A stretch of 64,000 bases of DNA from Ottelia alismoides (GCA_037367405.1 JAZKJV010010119.1:682001-746000); one strand, 5' to 3'. Shown: positions 1 through 12,935, counted from the stretch's first letter. Numbers and translations are program-made. Notes: generated from the letters alone by a model not told the origin.

Positions 1-436
1 AAATATACATATGTAGTATACAAAATGGCCCAAAAACCCAAATTTCTCATACAAGCTCCAATTTCAATGAAATTAGTCTCATTTTGAAGGTCTTTTAATG
101 TGTAGTATTCTAAAAGTGAGTAGACCTAATTTGGGGTTTGTATGAGGGCTTTATTTGTGTTTTAATGTACAAGGGTTCTTAGGCTATTTTGGCTATTTTA
201 CAAGGGTGATTTTTGGCATTCTTCCCTATATTATTAAGGAATACATATATATTATAGAGAAGAAGTTATTTTGGTGAAGAGGTATTTTACAGGGATTTTT
301 GGCTTCTTATTTAAATGCAAATGAGCTGCTAAAATGCATGAATTATGGATGCATGCATGAGTGTTATTTATGCAAGATAAAAGGAAATATGCCTCTATTT
401 TCTCGGGAACAAGGCTCTATTTTTGACTTTTGATGT
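1..436. other. AT-rich sequence, no gene seen
   Basis: No coding frame or RNA gene is visible here. By position it should be the LTR-side edge of the minus-strand Ty3 element whose leader follows, but I cannot find the PPT that the sister copies have about 220-250 bp below the hairpin, so it is either lost or diverged. Confidence 0.4.
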
Positions 437-2133
437 GATGAATCACAGATTCAGCATCCTGCTCCTCTGGTCTTGGATTATTAACTCTTGGGTTCTCAGC
501 ATCAGGATTGTTGCGTTGGGCGTGTAGCTAAGTCAACTAAGCTCTGACATCGTTAATGAGTCTACCTTGCTCCCTGATCTGGTTTTGCATGATCTCAAGG
601 GAGGCAACGAGATCGCTATTGATCATATCCTAATCAATCACAACCAAAGTGGTATGTGGTCCTTTTCCAGCCATAGTCTCTGGAAAAGAAAAAGAATTTA
701 GGTCAGGAAAGTTCAGATCGATATTCAATTGCTGAAAGAACTCGGGTCCGTGGTCAGAGTTCTCAGAAACCACAGGTGATGATGATAAAGAGCGATTAAG
801 AGAAGGAATCTGAAAAAAGTTTCCAGGATCAGAGTTACACTTTGAAGTAGAATGTAGTCCTGATTCTGGCTCAAACAGGAGGTTCTCGCAAACCGAGCCA
901 TGAAACAAAATTACAGAGGTAGATCGATAGTTCTCGGGTTCAAAGAGAGGGTTCTTTTGAACCAACCTAGATAGATGGGTATGTGTGTGTGAAAGAGGTG
1001 CCGTAAAAGTCAGCCGAAGTGATCATCTACCCATCATCTTGAGAGTAAGATGACAACTGATCGATGAGATTGATTAAGATATGGAAGATAAAGGACTCAC
1101 ACCACAAGTCAAATACAAAGCAAACCCCGAGTTCACCACTCAACCCTGGTGATGACCGTAAGAGTTCGGTCATTTATCTTTTCAATTTTAAGGTTGTTTG
1201 GCAAACAATCTTCTCAGAGATTAGCGAGATCAGATAGGTGTCTGAAACTTCTACAGCATACTGTCCCGAGTTCTCACCAGAAATAACCTAGTTTCATCTA
1301 TACGGACCGTTTCCAGCTACCCCTGTTACTTGAGGATGTAGCCTACGTAGTGTCCTCTAAACCTCCCCACTCTGCTAAGTACCCCCAGATCATTTCCGGC
1401 TACCCGAGAGCACCCACTGAAGATAAGATGAGTTGAGGCATGAACTAAGTAGTATTTCGATGGAAACCCGGACTCTCGCTCTACCTTATGGGTCGTCTCT
1501 CACTTGCAAAGTCTTGAGAATGTACCTGCGGTGCAAATTCGAGGATTGCTCTCCCTAAGACAAGTGGTGTCCTTACATTTCTTTTAAGGTCCGATAAAAA
1601 TTAGCAGTCCCTTTTTTATTTTCATTTATCACTTTTTTTGGATATTTTCAAAGAAAATAGTCTAATGTATTTTCGTCTTTTTTGGTTTGGTCCTAGATAC
1701 AAGCACTTAGGTGTGTCGTAACCTAAGCAAGCATCTAGACTACAGTGCGTAGAGAAGGGGAAAACCCGTAAAAATCCTAACAAGCACCTATATCGGAAAG
1801 CCGTGGAAAATCGTCGGGAAAATGCGAGCGATAAAAACCACGTGGGTGCCCTACTCCCCCAGGAGTATAACCCTGGTGAAACAGACCCTGAGAAAAGTAC
1901 AAGTCGGGATGCCTTTACGAGGCCCCTTTTTTTAAAACAAAGAAATGGGCAAGTGCCCCTAAAATTTTTTATATTTTCATACAAGAAATTACAAAAAAAT
2001 TCTGTCGCTTTTGCGGTTCTCAGATATGCTGCTCAACCTGTGCTGTACAACTTAGAAACAAAAAGCTGTGAGGTTAGAAAAGAAATGGCGAAAAGAGGAA
2101 CCCTAAACCTTGCTCTACGCTACCCTAGCGCTG
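437..2133 (-). mobile_element. Internal leader region of a Tat/Athila-like Ty3 LTR element
   Basis: This is non-coding leader of a minus-strand LTR element. Its 1,080-1,500 part matches 5,860-6,250 and 30,330-30,570: the same order of the words 'aaccc...ttcacc', 'ggtcatttatctt', 'ccagctaccc' and 'actctcgctc' recurs. A hairpin remnant (GAATC...GATTC) sits at 437-458, where sister copies have a perfect one. On the minus strand at 630-965 a short open frame could be a gag N-terminal remnant, but it has no motif and may be chance. The PBS at 2,134 adjoins, so the LTR at 2,156-5,330 is the 5' LTR of this unit. The far end lies outside the window. Confidence 0.55.
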
Positions 2134-2153
2134 CCTCTCCGGTCATGACGCCA
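2134..2153 (-). other. Primer-binding site (tRNA-Asp type), degenerate
   Basis: On the minus strand it reads TGGCGTCATGACCGGAGAGG, clearly related to the intact site TGGCGCCGTTGCCAGGGAGC at 6,999-7,018. It begins two bases past an LTR end in CA. Tat and Athila elements prime from tRNA-Asp with a site of this shape (family knowledge). Confidence 0.6.
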
Positions 2154-2155
2154 TC

Positions 2156-5100
2156 TGAAAAACGCGTCACCCGATCGCTTCTTTATTCCTGCAAAGGAAA
2201 TAGAGAATATGTCGCAGTCGTTGTATCTACTCTGTGGATTTTGTCAAAAAAGATTAAGATGAGTTAATCTTCTTTATTTTATTTATACTTCTAAACTTAA
2301 GTGTATAGCGGTTAAGCACGGGAGTGTCAAACTCGGGGAGGCAAACTATTAGAAACTATGGCTAACTATGGATAAACTAAGGTAAAAGGATCTCTTGATT
2401 TTTATTCTATTTTTAAGAATTTTTCTGTATTTTTATTTGACTTTTTAATGAATTTTATGTTGTTTTTATGAATTTTACATATTTTATGATTTTTTATTAT
2501 TTAGAAAATGTTTTACTTTTTATTTAATTTTTATTTTTGGTATTTTTATGTTTTTAATGTCTTTTCTATTTTTATGGATTTTTAGAAATTTTTTAGGATT
2601 TTTAAGGATTTTGAATTATTTTTTAATGTGAAAAACTAACCTTTTATAGAAAATAGAAGTTTCTTTTGGATCTTTAGTATCATAAACAGTAGCAAAATAT
2701 TTTCGTTTTATTTTTAATAGAAATTCAAAAAGATATATTGTGCATTTTTAGAGGATTTTTATTTATTAGTTATGATTTTTCACAGTTCTATGCATTTTAT
2801 AATTTTTATTGGTTTTTAATATTTCATTTTTATTTTGTTTTTGGTTTATTATGCAAAATACAGTAAAATACACTAATGGTAATTTTTATAGGAATTTTAT
2901 GGAGGTCTTTATATTTTTTTATATGATTTCAAAGTTTGTTATATTTTTTAGTGTTTCAATGATTTATTTAATGCTAGAAAGTATTTTTATTTTTCAAAAT
3001 TTATTTAATACTGTAGATAGGGTATTTATAGGTATTAATACGTATTTTTATTGTATTTTTGTACTTTTTAAATTTTATTTATTATTTATTTATTATAGTA
3101 TAAAGTAGATTTATTATATACAGGGCAGGGGTGTTATTGCGATTAGATAAGTCTCCGGGGGATTTTATTGCAAATTTCCCAAGTGCACGTGACCCCTGGT
3201 ATCTGGACCTGGGCGAAATTTAGAAATCTTCAGGGGCTTTTCATGAATTTGCCCTTCACTCGCATACGCCTCACATGAGGGGAGTTTTCTCCCTTTTTCT
3301 TTTTCCAAGAATGATGGAGGGAGTCGGGGCTTCTGGCCGCGCGGCGGAGGTGCGCGCGCACCTGGAGCGGGTTTGGCGATGGCAAGAAGGCAGGGGCCTA
3401 CGTGGGGTGAGGTCAGATGTCGGTGAAGCATACAATCATGCGGTGGCGTTTGGTCGTGCGGTGGTTGGCTGTAGGAAGCTCCTGCGTGTGCGGACAGGTG
3501 CGTGGTTGGTGCAGTGGACTTGCGCAGCAGGTACAGCAGGGCTCTGGGACGCCGTAAGAGAAGCGTGGTGGCTTGATGGTAGGTAACGACTGTAGTCCAC
3601 ACAGACGTTTGGCGGCGCAGGTGCGGAGGCAGGGGAGCGCTACTAGAGGGCCGTCGAGGGTGCAGCAGGTAGCAATCTAAGGGCAGCGCGTGGCTTGCGG
3701 TGTTGACGAGGGGCACGACGGAAGGCGAGGATAGTGTAGGAGTGGTGTTGTGATGAGTGAAGAATAGGATTGGGGGAAAAACAAGGGAGTACAAGAAGAA
3801 GTGGTGAACGAAGGAAGAGAACGTGGGAAGAAGGAAAATAGGGAAGAGAAGGAGTAGTAAAGAGGATACCTGGTAAAGGGATGGATGAAGTCGCCTGTGA
3901 ATGGAGCTCGAAGCTCAAGGGGTCGTCGGCTTGACACCCGACGAAGGTCGATGCTCAGACACAACAGAGCGGACTCAACACCAGCGGCGATCTCACCACG
4001 CTTCCTTCTCCTCGCTATAACGATGATCAGACGTGGCTGCCACTCTCGCGCACCTCTATCGGAGCTCATTGGAGGAAGATGGTTCTAATGGCGTATGATG
4101 GGAGGTTGGGGTCTACGGGTCCTTTTATAGACGAGGAGAGATACAGGTACCAGCGAGGGGTGACGGTAAATGGGATGTTAGGTGAACGGTCGGCCAATGG
4201 CCGACCGTTTGACCGGTTGATGCGGTTGACAGAAAGGAGGAGATGGGTAGAGGAAGAAGAAGAGGCGGAGGAAGATAGGGCAACGGGGAAGAAGAAGAAA
4301 TTGGTAAAGTTGGAGAGAGAAAGGAAGAGAGGGGAGAGAGAAAAATAAAAAATAAAATTAATATAAAAAAATAATAATAAAATTAAACTAATTAATTTAT
4401 AAAATAATTTCGAAATTAAATAAATAATAAATAAATATATTTAATAAATTATTTATGTAGTTAATTAAATATATAATTATGTAATTAAGTATTAATTAAA
4501 TAAATAAATAAGCATATAATTTAATTAAATAAATAATTTACATAAATAAATAAATGAAATATTATTTATTTATTTATAAAAATAAATAATAAAAGTATTA
4601 TTGTGTTTAATAATAATATATGTTACGATTTATTATACAATATACCAATACGGACCCGAAAATCATGTTTTTCGCATTAACTCCGATTTTTGCGAAACTA
4701 GTGTCATTTTGTAGATAATTGAAAAATATAATTTTTGGAACGAGTTTGTTCAAATTGGAGGTCATACGGCCTAGTTATGAGGTCCGGAAGAAAAAAATAA
4801 CGGCTTTGAGGCTTCAAGTTTTATTAGTATTCTAACTTATTTATTTTTTTAAATTTTTTATATAGTTTTATAAGATTTTAGGAAAAAGAATTAAATTAAT
4901 TGGGTTTACGGTTATTTAATTAAAAATCAAGAAAGTTTCTACATATAGTAAAAATAGATAATGGGACCCAAATGTCAAAACTCATCGGTTTTATCCGAAT
5001 ATTTTTCTCATATTTTTAATAAATAGTACTAAGTATAAAACATATTATAAAAATGAGTTTGATCCGTTTGGAGTTTTCAATAAATAGTTATGAACCTTGG

Positions 5101-5330
5101 AAGTCGGCTTTTACGGCTTTTACGGTTCATTGTAGTTAATTATTTTTCATTGAAATATTTTCTGATATTTTTATAAAATAATATATATTTTTATGAACAA
5201 CTTTTATGAAAGGAATGTTTTGGTTTGAAGTGGTTTTGATGAGAAATAAAATAGGTGAAGTATTTACATGGTGAAAAATGGGTAATTTATATTTTTGGTC
5301 ATGATTTTCTGAATATTTTGTAAATTAGGA
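2156..5330 (-). repeat. LTR of Ty3 Tat/Athila-like element (about 3.2 kb)
   Basis: The LTR is bounded by the PBS below (2,134-2,153) and the PPT above (5,335-5,350), in minus-strand order PPT-LTR-PBS. Length agrees with sister LTRs at 7,022, 23,262 and 58,610 (3.0-3.3 kb). It has an AT-rich U3, a TATA box at 4,121-4,130 and a GC-rich block (about 3,270-4,120) downstream of it. Open frames in the GC block (for example 3,165-3,794) are low-complexity and not supported as genes. The exact 5' end of the LTR is not fixed. Confidence 0.65.
4121..4130 (-). promoter_or_regulatory. TATA box inside LTR
   Basis: Minus strand reads CTATAAAAGG, followed by a GC-rich transcribed-type region leading to the PBS. 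This is the position expected for the Pol II promoter of the element. Confidence 0.55.
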
Positions 5331-5334
5331 TCCT

Positions 5335-5381
5335 TATCTCCCCCAACTTATTTCTTTTCTCGACAAGGTCAATATTGACCT
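5335..5381 (-). other. Polypurine tract with adjacent palindromic hairpin
   Basis: Minus strand: the hairpin AGGTCAA/TTGACCT (perfect palindrome, 5,366-5,381) is followed by the purine run TAAGTTGGGGGAGATA (5,335-5,350). The PPT primes plus-strand DNA synthesis and marks the internal/3' LTR border. The same pair occurs near 10,326, 22,527, 26,310, 52,327, 58,556 and 63,425. Confidence 0.75.
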
Positions 5382-6998
5382 GGTATCGGGAATAGGATCA
5401 GTCTGTATATTACATATGCATCATTCTTTTCTTTTTTTCTTTTTTATTTTCTTTTTAATCTTTTATTTTGTATATAAAAAGTGTTAAATATATAATATTA
5501 ATATTTGTTGTTTGAATGATAAATTATGGAATTAATGATTATTTACATGTATTTTACCAATGATTTTAGCCCAAATGAAAGAATAAAGGTAATGAATCAC
5601 GGATTCATTAACAGCATGCCCCGTAGAAAGAGGGAATGAGGAGGGGGCAGAAAGAGAAGCAGACGAGAAGTTGATCAGGGTCTTGACCTCCCCAGAAGGT
5701 GATCGAAGATGATATGAATAAAGAGAATAAGCCACAAGATCTGGCTGAAATGAAACACTATCCATCATCATGACTCAAGAAGAAAATGACGAGGGGATAA
5801 GACAAATAAAGGTGCGAGAGAGGGATACAGAGTGAAGGAGACAGAAGGTGACTGCTAATGATCTAGGGAAGATGGATCATAACCAATTCACACCAATCAC
5901 ATACAAACACAATGCAAACCCCAATTCACCTACTCAACGCAATGTGAAGACCGTGAAGATGCAGTCAATTATCTTGTCAATTTTTAGAGTTTAGGAGATT
6001 AAGGAATTTATCAGAGCGATTAGAGCGAGCTGTTTGGAACCCAATGCTCCCAGGAGACTGGCCCAAACCTTGCAACTATTTTTTCCCAGCCAGTATGGGT
6101 GCGGACCGTTTACCGGCTACCCGATCTGCCCAATCTACTAAGGAAGTCCCAGACCGATTATCGGACTACCCGGTGAAATCCTCACTGGAGAACAACTAGC
6201 TACAAGGCTGGTAGTCTGAAAGGAGTTCAGGCGTGGCTCTATCCTAGCGTGCGGTTCACTCTCTCGCTGTAGATAAATCAAATAAGGAGGGGTTGCTCTC
6301 AAAAAACAATGAAGTGAATCGATTATGTTTTCATTTTAATGTTCAAGTTCAATTAGCAGTCTCGATTTTTAATTTTCTCTTTTTTTGGATATTTTTCAAT
6401 GAAACGACTAACGAGATTTTTGATTTCCTTTATGTGCATACCAGACTCCAGCGCTCTACATGGAGTATGATCTGCGCAGAAAAAATAAACTACTCTATAT
6501 GAATGCAGTGCGATAACCGTCCTAAATAAAAACTTCTATTATCGTGAAGTACCGATTTATTTGACTAAGTCCAAGCGAGTTCTATAGGAACAGATATTCT
6601 ATTAGGGACTTTGGACCTAATACTACCTTGCTCAATTAAATATAAACCTAAATCTAGGGGCTCAAGCGTAAAAAAATCGTGTGAAACAAATAAAAATAAA
6701 AGCGAGAAAACAAAATACATTGAGGTCCCCCAAGTGCACCGACACTTAGCGAAACAAACCCCGAAATAGTCCAAGTGTCCAAAAACAATCCTAAATTATT
6801 ACAAATATTCAAAAAAATCTCTAAATAAAATAGTAATATTCTGCTCCTCTGCTGCTCTTACTGTCTTGGTCCCTCCAAAGAATCCGAATCGTACATCGAC
6901 GGTTCCTCGAACAAAAAAGTGAAACAAGAGATGGTCAGAAAAACAGTTATAATAGCTATAGATAAAAAAATGAAACAGAAAGATGGCTACAAAGTTAT
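5352..6998 (-). mobile_element. Short internal region of a non-autonomous Ty3 element
   Basis: Only about 1.65 kb separates the PBS (6,999) from the PPT (5,335), too short for gag-pol. I see no protease, RT or integrase motif. It holds leader sequence shared with 1,080-1,500 and 30,330-30,570, a perfect hairpin at 5,590-5,610 (TAATGAATC/GATTCATTA, 3-base loop) and weak frames such as 5,532-5,771 without motifs. It is flanked by two LTRs (2,156-5,330 and 7,022-10,318), so it could be mobilised only by proteins from a relative. Confidence 0.6.
5590..5610 (-). other. Conserved hairpin upstream of PPT
   Basis: Arms TAATGAATC and GATTCATTA with 3-base loop, perfect. It lies about 225 bp from the PPT hairpin, the same spacing as in four other copies. 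Confidence 0.65.
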
Positions 6999-7018
6999 GC
7001 TCCCTGGCAACGGCGCCA
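6999..7018 (-). other. Primer-binding site, tRNA-Asp type
   Basis: Minus strand TGGCGCCGTTGCCAGGGAGC, three bases after an LTR end in CA. This is the typical Tat/Athila/Ogre PBS form. It is the best preserved PBS in the window. Confidence 0.8.
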
Positions 7019-7021
7019 TTC

Positions 7022-10000
7022 TGATTACCGTGCTTTGAAACTCCGGTTACGTATGAAAATATTCAAGGGTTGTTGTGACCTAAATCACCAAGCGTAATCA
7101 ACGAGAAAAATATATAAAACCACTTTAAAAAATAAATTAATGAAAGGTAATGTAAGAAGTTTTTGCTATATAATTTAACTGATATAAAGACCAGGGTCGA
7201 ACACAAGGAGCACGATTGAAAAACTCAGTAGTCAAATTCCGAAGTAAAATAAAATGAATTTTTAGTGTTTTTTTATTTATCAATTTCTTTAATTTCAAAT
7301 AAGGAACAATATACATAAGGGAAGAAAAATACATACACCACGCTCTTTTTGTATTTTTTAAAATAGTCAAAAATACTCTGAAAAATGCAAAGAAAATTTT
7401 TTTGGGTTTTATAATTTTTAAAATGTTTTTGATAATTTTTCCAAGTTTTTATGAGGTCTTTGTGATTTTATAAAAATCAAACATTGGCAAAAAAAGGTAA
7501 ACAGTGCACAATCTGGAGTAATTTGCAACTTAAAAATATTTTAAGTACCCAAAAACTCATGGAATTTTACGTTGAAATATAGACAAATATCTACACACAA
7601 GAATTGAAATCACTATTTTTTTATTTTTTAGAATTTTTTATGAGTTTTCTAAGATTTCGGATATTTTGTAATTTTTGGGTTTTTAAAATAACTAATGCTT
7701 GAAAATTTCAAATAAATTAAAATAGGATAAAATACACCTAATCTAATTTTTTTGGTAATTTTTCAAATAATATTTAATTTTTTATGATTCTTCAAATTTT
7801 CAGGCAAAGAAAATGACATTGTTTTTGATTTATTAATAATAGAAATGAATCTAAAATGCAATGAAAATTTTTTACACAATGACCATGCACTCATCAGGAA
7901 CATAACATGAGTTTTCCAGAATTTATTGAACAATAAAAACATTTATTTCAATAAGAAGATCATGCAAAATAGTTGTATGGACAACATGGGCTCATTTGCA
8001 AATGTTTAATATTTTGGCATCAAAAAATAACATAAATAAAGTACAAGGGTGAAATGGAAAATTATCAAGGTGACCATGCACAATGCGCATGACTTGAAGC
8101 TGGAAGGGACCTTTCTATAATTGTGAAATGTCGACGGGAAGAAGTTGTAATTTTTTCCAATAATTGTATGCTGCGCACGCGATGGTTCCAATTTTAAAAG
8201 ATGCTAGGGTTCCTGGTTATGTTCTCTCTCGTTCTTGTTCAACACTAAGGGAACAGGGGTCGCTGCCTCCACTCTTTTCTTCTTGGTGGTGCTCGGCCGC
8301 TCCACGATGAGGGGCTGCGTAGCCATGATGCGGGTCAGCGGTGGATGAAGGAAGTTGTTGTTTGAAGGTCGATGGGGCTGATGAGTCAGCGGTACACGTA
8401 GTGGAGGTCAGTGATGGTGGGCCATTGGCGGCGATGGGGCGATCATCAGTGGGGAGCGCGTATACAATGCACCTGGCGAAGGTGGTCGAAGGAAGGCGAC
8501 GATGGCTATGCCGCTGGAGTGCCTAGGCGCTGATGGCAGTCGGCGGAGGGGATGCGGTGAGGTGACACACGCCCTGCGACGGTGCTGGCGGTGAAGACGG
8601 AGCGTTGCAGTAGCGGGCTCTGGAGATGGTGCATGCCCATGCGAGCTGCTGCGGGATGGTGGCTCGGTGACAGACGTGGCTTGCCGCAGCGGAGGTCGCG
8701 GTGGTAGGTCAACGCTCCTCCTCCGCGGAGGGGTTAGCAGCTGATGGCGGAGGGGCAGGCGGGCGCCGCCTACTTCTGATTTTTTATTTTTTATTCTTGT
8801 AAAACATAAATGAAAGAAAAACTTTTTTTTATATTCTTTTTAGAGAAAGAAGAACGACAATAGTTTTTTTATATTTTTATATTTTATATTTTTTTAATTT
8901 CCTTGAAAACATATGTTAGAGAAAGAAATATACTTTTTTTTTGTTTGTTTTTTTATTTTTTATTTATAAACAACTTAGCACTTGAGCACAATGACTCCAT
9001 CCCAAAAATCAAATAGGAATCAATGGGTGAATACGGATCCGATGAGATGGGAGAAAGAACCGGAAATCCAACCACCGTACATGATCGGATGTGATAGATT
9101 ATGTGAGGTAGAATGTGAAATGTAGAGATCAAGAATGTGAGATGAAAAATCAGATTCGGGGGCGGATCAACTCAGGAGTGATGACAACTACGATTAAAAG
9201 TTTAACAACTAAATGACTGTTATATAAAATCTAAAATTAATCTAGAAGATCGGTAGAAAATAAAGTGGATCTCACCTTGGTATCGGACACACTGTGATGG
9301 CCTCAACGAGGACCGACTCGCTGTCACCGGATGGCTCGAGGCTAGACACCCTTCTGCGACAAGAAGCTCTTGGAGATCAGGCTCCTCTCCACCAAAGATT
9401 GATCAAAGAATAATGAATAAAAGGAGACCTATTAAAAAGAAGATGAAATCCAAAAAAGGAAGATATTTACAAAAGATGATGGTATTTTATGGCGGAATTA
9501 ATAAAATAAATTAAATAAAATAAAAAAATAAAAAAATGAATTTTCGTAATTACAATAATAATTACTAATTGTCAAAAATTAAAGAGCCATCTTAATGGTG
9601 ACTAATTAAGGTAATTATTGAATTATACACATATGATATATTTTTATATACATCTAATTAATTAAATAAACTATTTTCGTCACTTTATTTATTTAATTAA
9701 TAAAGGTTATATTATTTTATTTTTTTGAGATATTTATTTAAGGAAAAAGTTTATATACTTATGATACATACATATAGTACATTATACACATGTACAAATT
9801 AAGGAAGTAATTTAAAAAAGATTTTTTTAATTAATTTTTTATCTACTTTAAATTACTTAAGAACAATATTTGCAGTTATTAAAATTATAATATATATAAA
9901 AAAATAAAATACAATAAATATATGGTCAAATTGCAGAAACCACCTCAGAAAACCGACTTTTCAACCATAACTCTAAAAATTATGAGTCCACAACTATTTT

Positions 10001-10318
10001 TTAAAGATAATTATTTTAGAAGACAATGGAAGTGAGTTTGGTTCAATTTCAATTCATATGGAGCCGGAATCGATCGTTCAATTATAGCTTTACGGCTTTT
10101 CCAAGTGTGATTGCTTTTATTCTGTACATGATTTTATTTATAATTATTTTTATCATTTACAAAACATTTTTATTACAATTTTTTATAGAAAAATATTTAA
10201 TTTGAGGTCAATTTATATACAAATAAAATTATGTAAGTTTTATACAAATATAGAAGGAATAAATTCAAAATTAAAAAGGAAGAATATTTAAAACTTATTT
10301 TTTTAGATTTTTGGATTA
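7022..10318 (-). repeat. LTR of Ty3 Tat/Athila-like element (about 3.3 kb)
   Basis: Bounded by PBS (6,999-7,018) and PPT (10,326-10,341). It matches the LTR at 23,262-26,305 along its length (for example 7,330-7,430 with 23,500-23,600, and 9,030-9,380 with 25,170-25,500). It contains a GC-rich block at about 8,220-8,770 whose open frames are not supported as genes. Confidence 0.7.
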
Positions 10319-10325
10319 AAGATCC

Positions 10326-10372
10326 TATCTCCCCTTACTTTATTCATGGTCGATCAGGTCAAGTGTTGACCT
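10326..10372 (-). other. Polypurine tract with adjacent hairpin
   Basis: Hairpin AGGTCAA-GTG-TTGACCT at 10,356-10,372, then the purine run AAAGTAAGGGGAGATA (10,326-10,341) on the minus strand, leading into the LTR below. Confidence 0.75.
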
Positions 10373-10581
10373 TCTCTCAAGGTTCGGGTTAGTCTGGATT
10401 TATTTCATAAATACACCATTTATTTTTTTTCTTTTTTATTATTCTTTATTATTTTATTTGAATATAAACAATGTTAAAATGTATATTTATCAATGCATGC
10501 TAAATGATAATTTTCATGAAATTAGTGGGTATTTACATGTATTTGACTAAGGAAATGATGCTAAAATAAAAGAATAAAGGC

Positions 10582-10600
10582 GATGAATCATGGATTCATC
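10582..10600 (-). other. Conserved hairpin upstream of PPT
   Basis: Arms GATGAATC and GATTCATC with 3-base loop ATG. Recognisable Ty3 sequence ends about 12 bp beyond this point (near 10,612). Confidence 0.65.
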
Positions 10601-10612
10601 ATGAGCATGCCT

Positions 10613-11805
10613 TGTTAGGGAAATTGCTTGTGCAGTCTCCCAATAAGTATTTAATTGATTCCGCACTCTTATTGAATTAGTAGAAGATCGAGGCCGTTTC
10701 AAAATCTTTTCTTTGCCGAGAGTCTCTTCAGGATATCCAATTAGCTACCATTTATTTTATAGTTCCATCTGATGTGATGTGGCTATTTTTAACTGGACAT
10801 GTTTGGTTAAGATCATAAAATGCCTATATATTGTGATTAAAGTCTTTTTAACTTATTTTAAGATCTCGAACCATCCATAAAGAATGTTCAAATTGCAACA
10901 ATCTAAGTATTACTAGAATTTGAGCCTCTCTTGAACAAAGGATCATAAGAATTTGATATAGTCAGAACTTGATACATACCCTCATCTTTCTAAGAAATGT
11001 AGATTCCCAAAAGACCACTGCAAAGTATAATTTTGGTCGAGTTGAAAGCTAATGGACAACTAGTTGGCTACCCTAAGAGTTAATTTTTATTTAGAGAAAA
11101 GCAAATAATTTTAAAATTGAAGTATGCAAATGAATAATACATATCAAAATGTTTATTATAAAAATAAGAACGCGATGGAATTTCATTGGAAATGGAAGTA
11201 TTCATGTTTGATTGAGAAGTGTATCAGATAAAGACATAATAGTTAAAAAAGTCATTTGTACTAGGAATTAAGATATGCTTTTTTGTGATAATTTAAGCTC
11301 AATTTCTAGGAAAAAATAATATGTTGGAAATAAGTAACTTTAACAGTTATAACCCAATTATTATATTTGTTTAGAACTACTCCAAACACTTGTAAAATAA
11401 CAAATTCCAAAGCCATTTGCTCATTATTAGAAAAAAAGATATAACATTGGTTGACATAGTCATAATGTAAAAAAAACGTTGGTATACGTGCATTTTGTTG
11501 CTTTTACATTATTAGTCCAGAAAGAAGAGATAGAATAGTGTTCTTTCGATATGTTTGACTTTACTGATGATGATACATTAATCTGAAACGGAATTCCGAA
11601 GACAATGCAAATATTTTGCGTTCAATTTTAATTGATATAACTGTTTGTAAAGTTCCTAGTTACCACGATCGAGTCACCATCAATTATATTATATATGTTC
11701 ATATATAAACTTAGGCCCATGGATTCTGTATGACCGAAATTGATAGTTGGAGTAAATGAAACGTATATGGATATCATAATCGCCTCTTATTTAAAACATT
11801 CGGCT
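10613..11805. other. Low-copy intergenic sequence
   Basis: I see no coding frame above background and no match to the repeat families in the window. It lies downstream of the RSL gene and its Mutator-like neighbour. Confidence 0.5.
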
Positions 11806-11814
11806 TTAAAAAAG

Positions 11815-11935
11815 GGGATTTTTAACCGGCAGACCCTGTATCTTTGCAATTACCGCTACGACCTTCGAAATATCGATATTTCTCTCAGGACCCCGTAAAG
11901 TTGCTCCGTCTTACCCAACAAACCCTGCCGTCAAT
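11815..11935 (+). repeat. Left TIR of the Mutator-like element
   Basis: Begins GGGATTTTTAACCGGCAGA and pairs with the complement of 13,018-13,138, with a few substitutions and short indels. Confidence 0.85.
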
Positions 11936-11999
11936 TTTAACTATATTTGAGTCAGTTACGTGGGTTAGTCTTGAGTTAACCTAACCAATCTTCCATTGA

Positions 12000-12935
12000 A
12001 CGGTTAGGATTAGCCAAAATAATAAAAAATGAATAGAAAAAAAATCCTGAAGGTTCAGGAGCTTGGAAGGCGGGAGGGCTCCATCGACCGGGGGCGGAGG
12101 GGCGGCTCCAGCGGGGCGCCATCGACCGGGACGACGTGGGGAGGGGGGGGTCTATCGGGGGGAGGGACTCCATCGACTGGGGATGCGGTAGCTCCATCAG
12201 CGGGAGGGAGGGGGAGGTCCATATCAACGGGGCTGGTCGGGGTATCTTTTGGGGAGGCGGGGGGCTGGTCGGTGTAGGGCGGGGCCAGGGAAGGCGGCGG
12301 GGCTAGGGAGGATTCAAGCGGCGGTGAGCAGGGGGCGCGAAGGGGTGAGAAGAGGACGGTCGGGCCGAGGGGGGGCAACCAGGGGAGGGAGGCATCGAAG
12401 GTGCAGGGTGAGAAGGGGATGGAGGGGGTCGACCTGGGGAGGCGCAGGGCGGGTCGGGGGGAGGGGCGGGCCAGGGAAGGCGGCGGGGCTGGGGAAGACT
12501 TCAAGCGGCGGTGGGCAGGGTGGGGGGCGACCAGGGGAGGGAGGTGCCGAAAGGGGATTGACCTCGGGAGGCGCGGGGCAGGTCGGGGGGAGGGGTGTGC
12601 AGGGAAGGCGGCGGGACTGGGAAGGGGCTCGGGGCTTCGATTGGCAGCGACGAGGGACTCGGGCAGGGGAAGCAGTGAGCCCAGGGAAGCAGGGGCAGGG
12701 GGTGTGTGCTTCGAGCGGGACCTGGGGGAGGGGGGAGAGGAGCTGCTTCGACCCAGGGGGGCTCGAGGCGGGGCGGAGGGCCCTCGACGAGAGGCGGCGG
12801 CCGGGTCGGGAGAGGGGGCTTCAACGACGAGGGGTAGCTGGGCTCCAGGCCGAGGATGCCGGGGACGGGGCTCCTCAGCAGCAGGCTGGGAGGGGCTTGG
12901 GGGGATGTACGGCCTCCTCAGTGGCATCTATAGTA
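12000..12935. other. GC-rich cargo with internal tandem repeats
   Basis: The plus strand is G-rich with many runs of four or more Gs. A unit containing AGGGAAGGCGGCGGGG recurs near 12,290, 12,475 and 12,600 (spacing about 185 then about 126). Long frames exist on both strands (12,055-12,927 minus, proline-rich; 12,249-12,947 plus, Gly/Arg-rich). GC-rich DNA with few stop-like triplets gives such frames on every strand, so I do not call a gene. Confidence 0.6.

Noticed and set aside
1622..2267. Frames of 120 and 154 residues
   Set aside because: They overlap on opposite strands across the leader and PBS of an LTR element, and no motif is present.
3165..4348. Several overlapping frames in the GC-rich part of the first LTR
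   Set aside because: Overlap on both strands, low complexity, inside an LTR leader.
12055..12927. 290-residue proline-rich frame on the minus strand, with overlapping Gly/Arg-rich frames on the plus strand
   Set aside because: All arise from one GC-rich repeat block inside the Mutator-like element; open in several frames on both strands and without a domain.
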